From Lucifuga dentata (Eukaryota; Chordata; Actinopteri; Ophidiiformes; Bythitidae): DNA of 64,000 nt. The stretch spans positions 37,501-101,500 of the forward strand of contig VXCM01000265.1 in the NCBI GenBank assembly GCA_014773175.1, in the 5' to 3' direction. The notes under the pieces were generated by a model that saw only the letters and a list, made by a program, of their open reading frames with translations, had not been told where the DNA came from and ran no database searches. Below are positions 50,430 to 62,600 of the stretch, one piece after another. The position numbers and the translations under genes were made by a program. Within the stretch, counting starts at the first letter, position 1. Each line of letters opens with the position of its first letter.

Positions 50430-52637
50430 ATTCAAAGTTTTACTGTTACACCTTGGGGTTATCTGATGTGCTGATATGCTCCAAAGAGAAAACTAAATGC
50501 CAGAGAGAAGGAACAGGGTGAAGGACAGGAATATAGTGAAAGAGGGTGAAAACAGGGAACAGGCTCACTGGGTGGAACGCTGGAGGCCTTAGAAGGCCAG
50601 TGGTGGACCACCCAGTGTGACTATTGGTATTAACAATTTTCCATGAACCTAACTTTCCCTGGTTGACAAGTAAAACACAGTCTGGGGCTTTTGGTTATGA
50701 AGGTATTAAGGACAAAATCAGCCATGAGATAAAAATGCACCTATTCAGCCATGCAAAAAAAAAAAAAAAAAAAAACATTCACTCTCATCCTAACTGCATT
50801 TTCAAGGTACTGAATTCCTCTTTAACACATTAAGAATGGCAACACTTTGGTGTTTAACACATCATTGCTAAACTAAGCAACGTAATTACACAGTGTGTCA
50901 GCAAAACAGCATAATTACAAGCTACAAGTTGTGTGTGTCTGATTTCACATCGTTCCCATTTACAGGCCAATCACAGTCATTCCAGCAGCCATGTTTACCA
51001 GAATTAAGGCTTAATTTCATTGCAGTAATTACAAGCCACAGTGTCCACGTCTACCAAACAGGGCTGACTGCATTGGTATTATACAGTACACTGCTAAGGG
51101 AAATATGACAGCAAATAAAAGTCGAATTTTCCAGCACCGTATTATAATTTTCTCTAATAACTCCAAACCAGTCTACTTAGTTTGATTTGGGAAATCACTG
51201 TATTCAATAAAACATTAATTCCTCTTGTACTGAATAGGTACATAACCTCAAACAACATTGCTGCAAAATTACACAATGTTACTGTTCATGGCCCAAAGCA
51301 GGTAGTTTGCTGCGTACACAATATCGACCAGCCGTCTGAAGTGAAGTTCAAGAAGACGAGAGAGAATCAGAAAATTTTGCTCCCCGTGGAGAAGGAGAAA
51401 GAGCTCGTCTCAGCACCAAAGAGAAGGAGGCTGTCATGTTCTGTGTGATGAGCTGAAAGATTGGAGGCGGCCTGGAGCAGCAGGGTATTCCTTCCCCCCA
51501 TAAACAAACTTCCAAAAACAAACAGTTCCACCCCGCTGAGATGGAGATGGGACAGTGAGACAAGAGGGACGGTCAGACAGGTGTCAGTAAAGAATGACGT
51601 CTGCAACAGAGGGCACACAGAGAGACGCTCAATGAGATGAGGGAGAGTTGAAGGAAAGGGTGTTTCATGAAGCGTTTCAGACTGTTGTCGGTTGTCTGGC
51701 CTTCTGGTTTGCTTTAGATTCTAATCTAGGACTTAATGTTTTGATCGCCCCGATACCTCATGAAATATGTACCATCTACTATTAGCATTAGTTAGCATCA
51801 TAGCAGTATCAATGACACTATTGTTTCAAAGATGGCAAATCTTGAGACACATTATCTTTGAAAACCCCTCTAGAAATAAAGGCGATGTCTAGAATTCAGC
51901 TGACAAAAGCACTCAGTTGTCTTGAAATCTGATGAGTCTGACAGGATGTGAGCCCATCTGATCCTTGGCTGTCTGAATATTCCCTTACAGGGGGGAAGAT
52001 AGGAGGACAGGCTGCTCCTCACTGTGCTTTTAGCACAGGTGTGATGAAAGTCAGTGCCGGCGCAGCTTGGCCCACCTCTCAGATTACCGTGAACATGCCT
52101 GGTGATGGACGCTGCCAGTTGGCAGGCAAAATGCTGGGAAGTGATGCCCATTGTTCCCAAACCATCTGCATGCTACATGGAAATGGCATATCAGGTGATC
52201 GTTGGGGATACATAATATCATTTCTTTTAAAATGTCTGGGCTATGGGTTACAGTTGGAGGTCTTAATGAGATAAAAGGCGAAAGCGAGACAGAACGGGTT
52301 GGCGTTCCAAGGTCAACGCCGCTAGTGACTGTGGCCATCTCTGACTCATCTGTTTACCTCTGGGAGGTGCCATGCCTGTTTATCTCTACCATGTAAACGA
52401 GAATAGGAAAGAGAGCCTAACTAATAAAGGGAAACAGAGATCCTTTGTGTCAGAGTGGCTTTGTTTGCCATCCATTGCCACAGAACATCCTGTATTCATT
52501 GCACTCAGTGAAATGACGCCTTTTGTTAGACACACTGCCTGAAGAGGATTTATACTTGAAATTAAATATGTGATATTAATAATGACTTAGAATACTCAAA
52601 GGATATATTAGCAGGGACATTTTATTTATTCAGTTTC
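50430..52637. other. Non-coding stretch
   Basis: No gene is seen. A poly-A of about 22 bases lies at 50755-50776. The frames at 51182-51448 and 51948-52274 (+) have mixed composition but no recognisable domain, and frames on the opposite strand overlap them. Confidence 0.45.
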
Positions 52638-52641
52638 TTAA

Positions 52642-53295
52642 AGGAGCCTACTGCTGATTTTTCATATTTGAACCCAATAATGACAATCTGCATACATGCT
52701 ACCTTACTGCCAACCATTTTCCAAACCATACTACTGGAGTGGTAAAGTTTACAATTGTTTTTCCTACTACACAGACTGTCATTGGTTTCACTTTATTCCA
52801 GTACACTATTAAAATCACACTTGTAGAGACTTGAAAAGTGCTTGAGATAAGTAATCCATCACAGCAAAGTAACTTAATTTAACCAATCCAACAGAGCCAG
52901 GGAAGAAATGTACATCTCTGCCAGGGATTATAGTCCCAGGAAAAGACAGCTTTCACCAAGAAATTAAAATGAACGTGTCTTCACAAACAAGCACAGGTGT
53001 TAGAAGGTGAGACATACAATTTTAAGGTAAGTGAATATTTCATTTTGTTTTTTTAGGGGATTTGGCAAAATAAGACAAAAACTAAAATATACGTTTTGGA
53101 AAATGTTAATGACAGAACATCCACCCATCCACCCATCCACCCATCCATTTCCTATACCCGTTTGTCCTGTTAAGGGTCATGAGGGGGCTATAGCCTATCC
53201 CAGCAGTCACTGGGTGAGAGGCGGGGTACACCCTGGACAGGTCATGGGGGTAATATTTATCAGGCTCAAACATGCAAAATCACCAGTATGGTCCT
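52642..53295 (-). repeat. TTAA-flanked element, family 1, copy E, composite
   Basis: TTAA at 52638-52641 and 53296-53299 bound the copy. The left end is AGGAGCCTACTGCTGATTTT, and the right end is AAAATCACCAGTATGGTCCT. The interior block GGGATTATAGTCCCAGGA is the reverse complement of the CTCCTGGGACTATATTCC block in copies A and B, so this copy is inverted to them. A different repeat is inserted at about 53120-53250. Without it the element is about 520 bp, close to copy A. Confidence 0.82.
53120..53250. repeat. Fish repeat tail nested in copy E
   Basis: (CCACCCAT)n and CCATCCATTTCCTATACCCG are followed by GGGGGCTATAGCCTATCCCA and GGCGGGGTACACCCTGGACA. These are the hallmark words of a very common teleost dispersed repeat. 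It interrupts the family 1 copy, so it inserted later. Confidence 0.75.
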
Positions 53296-54466
53296 TTAAA
53301 TTTAGGACAGTATCTAGCAGTCACACCTATAGTATTCTGGGCTTGCAACTGAGTACCAAAAGCACAGAGCAACAATACAACTATTGTCTACGCTCGCTTT
53401 TCAGAAGGTGGATGGCGAGACTAAAACAATGTGGCACTAAGAATCTTTATCCGCTTCACTGCCCATCTGTGCCCTGTGCCAATCCTTCACGGCTCCTCTA
53501 ATGCTCCACCGAATGACTAATGAATGCTGCAAGTGTCACTTGACCCTTTTGCCCTCACGGTGATCTCTAGTGCACCCTGGGCAGCGCTCACTCTTTTGCC
53601 GAACAAGAATGGCTCTTTCTTCCTTTCTGTCGCAGCTTAATTTCCTCCATACCTCTGTTTAATCTCCCCCATCACCCTGCTTCTCTCTCTCTTCTCTCCA
53701 CTTTGCTCTTCATTTTTTTCTCTGCCTATTCAAATCTTGAAAAGGAAGATGAGAAAAGGCCTCTCATCCTGCAAAGAAAAACACAGGGATGAATGGCTAT
53801 TCATAGTTTGAAGGGTAGGAAAGAGCATGAATTCAGCTCTCATGCATCTGAAAACTGCATAGGTGTGCACTTCAAACACGCACATACATGTAAATAGAGG
53901 CCAAACCATCTTTATCTGCAAACTTGTGGCTTTTGGTAGAAAAGCTGACTTAGCGGTTCGACCAGATGCAATAAACCTTTAATTTATTTGCTTTTCCACA
54001 GGTTGAATGGGCCATAAAAAAAATTCTTACTATCTACCACCACCTAACATTTACAACATACAGTATCTTCTTTAGCTTAAACGTGTGTGGCTCTTCTGTT
54101 ATTGAAACTGTATGTTCCCTCTCTGTCACTCAGATGTGCAGCTCCTGACAGGCTAAGCCCTTAATGCACCAGATTTGACTCGTTAATCCTGTGAAAAACC
54201 ATCCTTTTTGTCTCTCAGGTGGAAAGGTCGCGCAGCAAACCCTGGCTTCCTTCAACCTATTCCTCCCCTCTTAGCCCCCAACCTAAACACGCTCTAGCCC
54301 TCATCATTGGCCTCTCTCACCCCTCCTTGCCTGTCTACCCACCTGCATGCATAAGCTACAAAGCCCAAGGTGTCAAGACTACCTGTCTCAACAGCACCCC
54401 CCTTGCCTGACCTGCGAATAGCCCTCAGGGACATTAATTATAGAATAGTCTGACTTGTTGAGAGGA

Positions 54467-54484
54467 AAGAGAGAGAGACAGGGG

Positions 54485-54543
<59 letters not shown>
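54467..54543. repeat. (GA)n microsatellite
   Basis: An interrupted GA array, pure from about 54500. The (GT)n array follows 130 bp later. Confidence 0.9.
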
Positions 54544-54545
<2 letters not shown>

Positions 54546-54670
54546 ATGCAGAGATGTTGTTACAGAGGCTGTCACCTCATAATCATGTCATCTTGCTGTA
54601 CAGAGGTGATGCTCAGGCTTTACTCGATCAGGTTTCCCATTCATCATCAGGGAGTCGGCCGGTTGCTGGT

Positions 54671-54713
<43 letters not shown>

Positions 54714-54719
54714 GTGTGT
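54671..54719. repeat. (GT)n microsatellite
   Basis: GT units with two TATG interruptions. Confidence 0.9.
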
Positions 54720-57699
54720 CTGGGTGGGTGTTTTTAGATAGTGGATGGTGAGAGGGCATTGTAAAGTGCTAACTCTCAATTTCCCAGGGTTCAAATGCAT
54801 TCAGACAACTTCGATTTAACCGTGTTTTGTCTCGCTCAACTCGTCCCAGACATCATTTAGATCCTCGTCCTAACACAACTGTCCTGTTCCGATTATTAGA
54901 CAATTCCTATCGCCTGAAATGTGGAATATCCTTCAGCGATTCCTTTAGGATGACAGCAGAAAATCGTGATGTGAACATGCAATGGATCCAACAAGCTAGG
55001 AGCACGCAACATAAAACACGGCATTCTTTTCATCGCTCAAGACTACGCTTGCTGGCAAAAAACATCTACGATAACATGTCATTGTTAAAGATACTGTGTG
55101 GACAGCGATGTCTACTCTACAAGCACGGATAGATGGTGAACTGCCACCATGTGATCAGAGAAATCTGTCCAAACAAATGGAGGCTTCTCGTGCACATTAC
55201 CGTGTTAGATTAGACGACTCTCGGTCATTTGATTCCCTGCCGTCTCGACAGCTCCTGCATCTAATGGACCAAGTGGGATTTTGCAAAACGCAAAACAGGG
55301 AGAGGTCAATGTGTTTGAAGGTTACTCCTGTCGCGGAATCAAAATAAATAACATTCAGGTGTGCTATTCTCTGTCAGGCGAGCGTCTTAATGATGCCAAG
55401 TTAACACATACTAAATAACAGTGTCTCCCGACGCACTGACAGCCTCAGAAATAATTGACCAGCATGCTCCAAACTGAAACGCAGCAGGCAGAGAATTCAA
55501 TCCTGCAGCTGACAGAACCCATTGAGCATGTCACCAGATTTTGCATTATACACAAAGCAATGTCAGGTCAGGGATGCGGCCTCCTGCTAGTTATTTGCGA
55601 TCGCATCTCTGAGGGTAAATTACCTGGCTCTCCATAATATGGTCTAGTTAACTAATTTCCTGACAGCACAAGAAAAGTCTTGGATTTACTACCTGTCAGA
55701 AACGTGACGGACTGTTTTTTCTTTTATCCTTTTCTCCAAAATGCTTGGCAGCCTCTCAACTAAGAGCTCATATCCAATATCCGTTCTCAGTGTGCCGAGA
55801 ACACCTCTAATTCGAGACAAGACGTACAGCTGAAAATGAACAAAAAGAAACACAACCTTATTATGTTTGAAGGCTACCAGGAGTGTGTCATTTCATCCAC
55901 AAGTTCCCATGCAAAAATTGCTGCTGGGGGGCTGTTTAAGCGATGAAATATAGTTCGAAAGCTCTCTCTGTAAGGGAAAAAAGGTAATTCATTATCCATT
56001 ATCCTGGCGACCTCTGCACATTGACAACTATACACATACCCTACATGGTGTCCTGTCATTTTGTTGTTATACACGTGTAAATCATTCACTTTCTGACAGA
56101 AAAGAGTCTTTGACAACAAAACCTCAACCTCACCAACAGGGTCACGGAGAAACTGAATCCCACCGCACACAAAGGCTAGTTTTACCTGCGAGAGCACGAC
56201 CTGCTACCGATAGCGACAGAGATGACAATAGCACATTGATGGTGTGAAGTCTGCCTTTAAGCTACGCCGTGCAGGAGGAACAATATAGACTCACAGAATA
56301 CTCCCCCACTGTGGATTTCCACAGTGTCTGAAAGTTCACAATGCCGTGCCAAGGTCTGCCTATCCTTTCCTTTCTCTCTCTTTTTGTTTGTGTTCCATTG
56401 AGCCGGACGGCACGGCCTATCATCGTCTCGACAATGACAGTAGGTGGAAACGCTAGCTTTCATTACACAAAGTATAAATAGTGTAATCTATCAACCCTGC
56501 CAATCAGGATGATTGATTATGGGCTGTCAGGGAGGAGAGTGACATATTAGAAAAGTTTGGTTAACAATGCCTGTAGCTGGTGCGGGGCTGCTGCCACCCA
56601 GCCCAGTGATTAATGTGTTGTCAGCCTGTAATCCCACACCCACGCTTAATGAGGCAAGAATTTATCATCTCGGCAGAGTGGCAGATGTCAGGGGGGAAAG
56701 GAATCCAAGTGGCTGGAAACAATATACTTTTTCTAGCCTGAGCTTGACATGTCTGACAAGCTTTAAAAACCACAAAGAAGGCCTGTGTAAGCAAAAACTT
56801 CAGTGGAGGGACTTTCAGATCTGGCATCGTCCTCTCTTTCACGCTCATGAAAGTCACCGCTGCTGAAAGAAGACCCCATCTCTGATTAACGCTGTCCCGA
56901 CAAACAGAGACAACTGGCACACTGGATTAAAGCGCTAATAATCCAACACGCTGAGGGAGGGGAAGTCCACGTTTCTACGTTTGTGTATACGATTTCACAA
57001 AAATCATCAAATAAAAATCCGAGTTTGGTTCCTATGTTGAAAAGTAAACAAGACTGCAATGAGTTTAAAGGCTGTCAACACCTCATCCAGCGGGAATTTA
57101 GAGTTCTACTATTCATTAACTTTATTAACAACATATCAACAGCTGCATGTCATAAACAACAACAACAACAACAATTTGCATTATCTGATAAAATGTGAAT
57201 TAAAGTGAAGCTGCCCTGAGAGAGCGCACATAAAATCAACTTCAAAGAAAAGTGTAATGCGAGCGCCTGAAGTGATTAATGCGCTCTTGTCAACCTCAAC
57301 TAGAAGAGATAACTAATCTCTTTGTGAGATGTAAAGTTTGGCACCGTTCTCTGGAAACACCCAGTGGGGTGGAGGGTGAGAAAGAGAGATAGATTTTTCC
57401 AGAACACAGAAAACACTCAGCCAGCTGTCTCTCATTAGAGTAGCAGCATCTTCCTGTCAACAAAGACACCAACAGGGAGGATTAGCTGTGACTGGGCTGA
57501 TAGAGGAACACACTGGGATTCTGTACCATTTAATAGCTTAAAAGTATCGTTTGATAAGAAGAGTGATTGAAGTGAAGAGATGCCTTATTGAGGACATTAT
57601 CTTGTTACAGTATATAGCCTTTGGTGTGTGTTAAAACTTTTTCAGGAACTCAGAAACCTTTTAAAGAACTTTTTTTTTTTTTCACACCAAGGAATTTAA

Positions 57700-58266
57700 T
57701 GCTGCGTTCGACAGACCTCGGAACTCGGATTTTTCCGACTTTCTACTTGTAAAATTGCGTTGGGGTGGCATTTGAAGTCAGAGCTCCAACTTGGAAACTT
57801 GGACCAAAATTATCTACCCCGATTTTACGAGTATGATGTCACTCAACATGGCAGCACCCATGGAAGTGAGCTTTGTGAATGGAAATGATCAGCTAACAGC
57901 AGAATAAAGTATTTTTCTTATGACATTTAAATAAAAACGTTGAAATATATTGTCAAGTTAACTATCTATAGTGTATAACAACTGTTTGCCATTGATACAT
58001 AAGTGTAAATAATTTCAGAATATTACTTCTCTGCACAAAGTTTAATACCCACTGTGATTAATGTCATTGTAAAACAACACAGCCAGACAGTCCTGTAGTC
58101 TAACTTTACTTTAGTTAGCATTTATTACTAAGTTTATTTAATCTTACAGTATTTATTGGTGTTCAGCCATGTTTTTTTGTCTACATTTGATTGGAACGGT
58201 TCGAGGTCAGAAGTTGGAAATTCTGACTGGGAAAAGTCCAACTTCCCAGGTCTGTCAAACGCAGCA
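57700..58266. mobile_element. MITE with TAA target duplication
   Basis: The left end TGCTGCGTTCGACAGACCTC at 57700 and the right end, whose reverse complement reads TGCTGCGTTTGACAGACCTG, form an inverted repeat of about 25 bp that continues weakly to about 35 bp. TAA at 57697-57699 is repeated at 58267-58269. A 3-bp TWA duplication is typical of PIF/Harbinger elements. The length is 567 bp with no transposase frame. Confidence 0.82.
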
Positions 58267-58269
58267 TAA

Positions 58270-58953
58270 GTACTGGAACTATAATTCCTGAACCATTTTT
58301 TCAGCTCACGTCCAGCGTAGACTGGGTGGAGCTTGCAAGACTTATCATTGCTGATTGGTCAGATGCAAGTTTTCTTCAGCCCAATCAGGTGGATAACTGC
58401 TACTTTTAACTGCTCTGTTTAGCTTGTTTTTGTACACTTCAAGCCTTTTCAAGAAATTTATGCAATTTTCTCTTCTATATCTCTTAAGGCCAAATTCTGG
58501 ATTCTGCACAGATGTTCGACCGCCACATGAACTGATGTGGAAACGTGATGAGCAAACGTGTGGGGCTATTATACTCCGTGCCTATGTGTCGATGGGCTAA
58601 AAGGCCCCATGCTGACATCATGTGATGAGGCATGTCTTTCTGTGTGGCGTCAGTTTGTCCACACAAACCCAAACCCTCGTGGACACACATCAGTTCATTC
58701 CCTTGCTTGCCTCTGTTCTTTCTGTGTGTGTGGTGAAGTTTTGCTGAAGTTTTGCTTCTCTTGCTCTAATTTCCATTATCTTGATGATACTTGATGGTAT
58801 TCTTGATGGTTTTCATTAGCTCCTACTCTGGATAGTTCCAGTTTAAGTATTTCCTAATTTAATTCTGTTCTTTAGGTCAAAAGTGGCTTATGTTTGTACT
58901 GCGATTAAGAAAAAATAAATTAATTAAAGAAAAAAAAACTATCTATATTTTTT

Positions 58954-58961
<8 letters not shown>
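58270..58961. other. Non-coding stretch
   Basis: No gene is seen. The frames at 58484-58690 (-) and 58558-58794 (+) overlap and have no domain. Confidence 0.5.
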
Positions 58962-58991
<30 letters not shown>

Positions 58992-59079
58992 TAAAAAATA
59001 TATATGTTAAATATTATATATATATAAACATATTTTAAATAATATATACTAATATATAAGTTTATATATATATATACAC

Positions 59080-59152
<73 letters not shown>

Positions 59153-59240
59153 ATATATATATGTATACATATATATACACGAGTAAAATGTTTACATGGA
59201 CGGAATTGATAGGATTCTGCAGTAATACATATATATATAT
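58962..59240. repeat. AT- and GT-rich compound microsatellite
   Basis: (AT)n at 58962-58986, further TATATA blocks to about 59076, (GT)n at 59082-59092 and (TGTG)n at 59111-59144, then more TATATA. The frames on both strands are Tyr/Ile and Cys/Val dipeptide runs from this array. Confidence 0.85.
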
Positions 59241-59640
59241 ACACACACACACACAAGCAAAAATATTTACATGGATGGAAATGATAGGATTCTGCGGTTC
59301 GCCAAGCNACACACACACACACAAGCAAAAATATTTACATGGATGGAAATGATAGGATTCTGCGGTTCGCCAAGCATGACATTGCGTAATCTGAGTAAGA
59401 GGGAGCATCTGCCAGGTGAGGAAATCCATGCAGAGGTGGCTAACTCTGATTATGACATTTACATACCTGCTGAATCAATTTACAATTGCACAATCTAGGT
59501 CTGTTACTCCAAGTAACCGATTTATGCCGATTTCAAACTAATGACGTGCTTATGACATTTAAAAACATTGATATAGCCTTAAACGGGGTACAACACGTAC
59601 TGTTGCATGGACACGTACTGAAACGAAACACATCAACTAC
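59186..59640. repeat. MITE-like interspersed repeat, family 3, copy 2, with duplicated 5' part
   Basis: The core at 59333-59480 matches 2096-2247. Before it, the TTTACATGGAYGGAA...GATAGGATTCTGC segment occurs three times (about 59191, 59266 and 59334). The last two are identical over 67 bp and flank an N at 59308, so they are probably one unit. The first is diverged and appears real. Confidence 0.5.
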
Positions 59641-62600
59641 ATATGTCTAAATAATTGCGAGGATTTAATGATACTTTGGCTTGAAGGTGGAAGTGGCCTG
59701 TTTCCGTTTAGTTTTCAATGTCTTGGCGGGTTTTCGAAAGCAGCCAAATTACTCTATAAAAGTGGACCTTCCCAAAAGCATATAAAGATACAGTTGGAAC
59801 GATATATGTGAAAACCAAACACTTTATAGAATGCCAATCCCATGCACTCAATATTATTACACTAATAAAAAGTCCACAAAGGCTTAAATTTTTACAGAAA
59901 GAAATCTTATATGAGCAATTGCATGATTTGTCAGAGTTTATGAAGACTTTATATCAAATTGGGAGAGGGAGACATCTCATTATTGCTGAGCAGCCTTGGC
60001 CTGTTATGTGACAGGCTTCAAACTCCACCACTAAACACAAGAGATGTCAGGACAACAAATGCTTCGCCGCAGAGACGTTCCTTCGTACACCGGATGCCAA
60101 AGGAAAGAGAGGAAAATCAGTTAATGCAACACGGCCACTTCACTGTCTCATAAAAGCCCGTACAAAAACACATGTTTGTTTTTATACTGTGTGCCTCGCC
60201 AAAAACCTAATACATCTATCATTTTCGGTTATTAGAGTGACATGACACCCAGGTCATGCACCCCATGTCTTTAGGCTTTGAAAGAGGCAATAAATCAATC
60301 TTGGCACTATTACTTACAATTAAATGTGCTTTAAACTTTTACTGTGTGTTTATGATATGCAGGGCCTGGATGATTTATGTGGACAGTGTGAGTCACTCCC
60401 TCTAATTGCTGTTGTTTCCCCGGTTTACGACCTCTGCATGACCTCTCGGTTTAAGCTGCCAGAACACACAGAAATAGGCCTGTTGTGCTGATCCAAACAT
60501 CAGACAGACTAATATTTCATGGGTCAAAAACAAGCTACACACACACACCTCAGAAAATGAACATGGAACTATCTGACATAAACACGCAACATATTTCGAC
60601 TATCTGAAACTAAACAGTTCCAAATAATTATATCCACTATTTTAACATACATGATAGGTTGTTGTTAAAAGATGGAGAACAGGAGTATCTCAAGTGATGC
60701 AATTATCAGATAACAGACGTTATATAAGACTGGGGGAAAGAACAGTTGAAAATAAGCAGATCGCAGTCTGTCAGGGAGTTTATTTGTCTGAACATTAAGC
60801 AGACGAACACTCATTGTGGTTATATTTTGCTCACAACTCCTCCTCAATCCGCCATGCTGTCCTTACTCGACCTATGCATTCTTATTCAAAAATGTGTCAT
60901 GAAAGGCAGGTGACAAATAACTGGTGCAAAACACAAAATCTAGCAGACAGAGAGGAGTGGTAATAAACTTGTTTCCACAGCAATCTGTTGAGAAGCATAT
61001 TCTTTGAGTTTTCTCCGAGGACAGATTTGTTCAGGAAAATGATTCGGCAAAGCCACAGAAGGCTCATTCACAAAGCGCTATATTGCACGCTGTTTGTTAT
61101 GTTCGAGAGCTTCGGGGAACTCGTAACTCTCAAGCACGGAGTTGAACGTGGCAACATACTTTACAGGGCACATTTGAGATTTGAAAAGGAAGCAAAACAA
61201 CCAACCTGCACATTCCTTCTCTTCTTCCAGAGTTGCATTGCTGCAAAGCCACAATCATGGTTCACATAATGCACAATCATGGGTCTAAAACCATGCAGTC
61301 TAGCTGGGATTTGGACTGCTCCCTTCAGTGCAAACTTAAAATGAACCGCTGTCTGCTGCCGAGTAAAACAGGTTAGTGTCTGGGGAAGAAAAAACAGAAC
61401 TGAAAAGATCCACTTGAGGACTTTCCTGGCTCTGTCACTGTCAATTCCCTTGAAGGACCGTTACCCTGTGAGCAGAGACTCATGGGACCCAGGAGCTGGC
61501 CCAAGCCACCCTGCAGTGCAGTCTGCTTTACATTATACGCAGAAGGATGTGGGAGGAAAAACTTCGTGTTCATGCTCGGAAATCAAGTCAAATAATTCAT
61601 CCAGGCAAAATCTAAGTGACATCCGAGGAACACTTATACCCACTGACGTAGCTACCAAGCTGTGCTCAGCGAGGGGGAGCATAGACTGACTTCATTCACT
61701 GTGAAACACTCTTAAACACGTGGCTAGGGAGTAAATGTTATTCTACTAGTTAAATTTGCTATGCACTTTTTTTTTTTTTTTTTTTTTTTTTTAGCAGTAC
61801 TTGGGATCTGAAAACAGAATGTGCTGTCACAGTGTTTTGATAGACATGGCCAGTTTAATCCAAGGGTTCGACAACATAATGTGGGCTCCGTGGCAAACTA
61901 GAGGGAGGTGGGGGAACCGAGCCAAAGTGCACCACATGTATTTTCCAAAAGCAGTCCAACGCAGTCCAAAAGGCTCTGCGTGGTTTAACGCCATTTCACT
62001 CCACGACCTCTAAGTCCTCAAAGAGAATTATCACATTATAGCATTCCAACACGCCCAATTTCCCAAAATACAGCTCAAGGCTTTTCTACTCTGACTCTGC
62101 TTAGTGTTATGGTTTTGGGGAAAACACTTCAATAGTCTCTACTGCATATTTTCATTTACTTCAGGTATTTATTTATTTATTTTTGTCTCCCTTCCTTACA
62201 CTTCTGTCCTTTCCATTTAGAAATGCAATGTAACAAAAAGCCAAAGGAGGAAAATTACCCCCATGGTAGTTTGAAGCAAACACCAAAACATACAGAAAAG
62301 TCAGAGACGGCTTATTGTCACCCACTTATGGCGTCATGCCCACTAGTGTATGAAAACACACACTGGCAATTAAAGAAGCAACAAAATTATCTTCGGTTTA
62401 TGAACGTAGCTATTTAGCTATTTTCCTCGTGCAAAGCCTGTGAGATGAGGTATAGAGTTCCCTAAACGTCTACAATTTTGTGTTAATTTTTCCACTTGAA
62501 AGCATCTTTACAGTCCTTTATGTGTGCGTCTGCTTTCTCCAACCAGCCACCGACTCTCTGGATGTGATTTGGGGCAACACGGAAAACATTGGGAATGTAT

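Larger units (their letters stand above)
53300..57699. other. Non-coding stretch with (GA)n and (GT)n
   Basis: No gene is seen. (GA)n lies at 54467-54543, (GT)n at 54671-54719 and (AAC)6 at 57156-57175. The frames at 54827-55132, 55096-55347 and 55874-56197 have mixed composition but no domain I recognise. Confidence 0.5.

Noticed and set aside
51948..52274. 108-codon plus-strand frame
   Set aside because: Mixed composition but no recognisable motif, and two minus-strand frames overlap it.
53112..53150. Regular CCACCCAT units considered as a CRISPR-like or satellite array
   Set aside because: Simple tetranucleotide-type tail of a fish dispersed repeat with no spacers.
59049..59429. 126-codon minus-strand frame with repeated blocks
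   Set aside because: Product of AT/GT microsatellites plus a duplicated contig end around the N at 59308.
61863..61880. GGGTTCGACAAC resembling a tRNA T-loop B box
   Set aside because: No matching A box or cloverleaf arms upstream at the right spacing.
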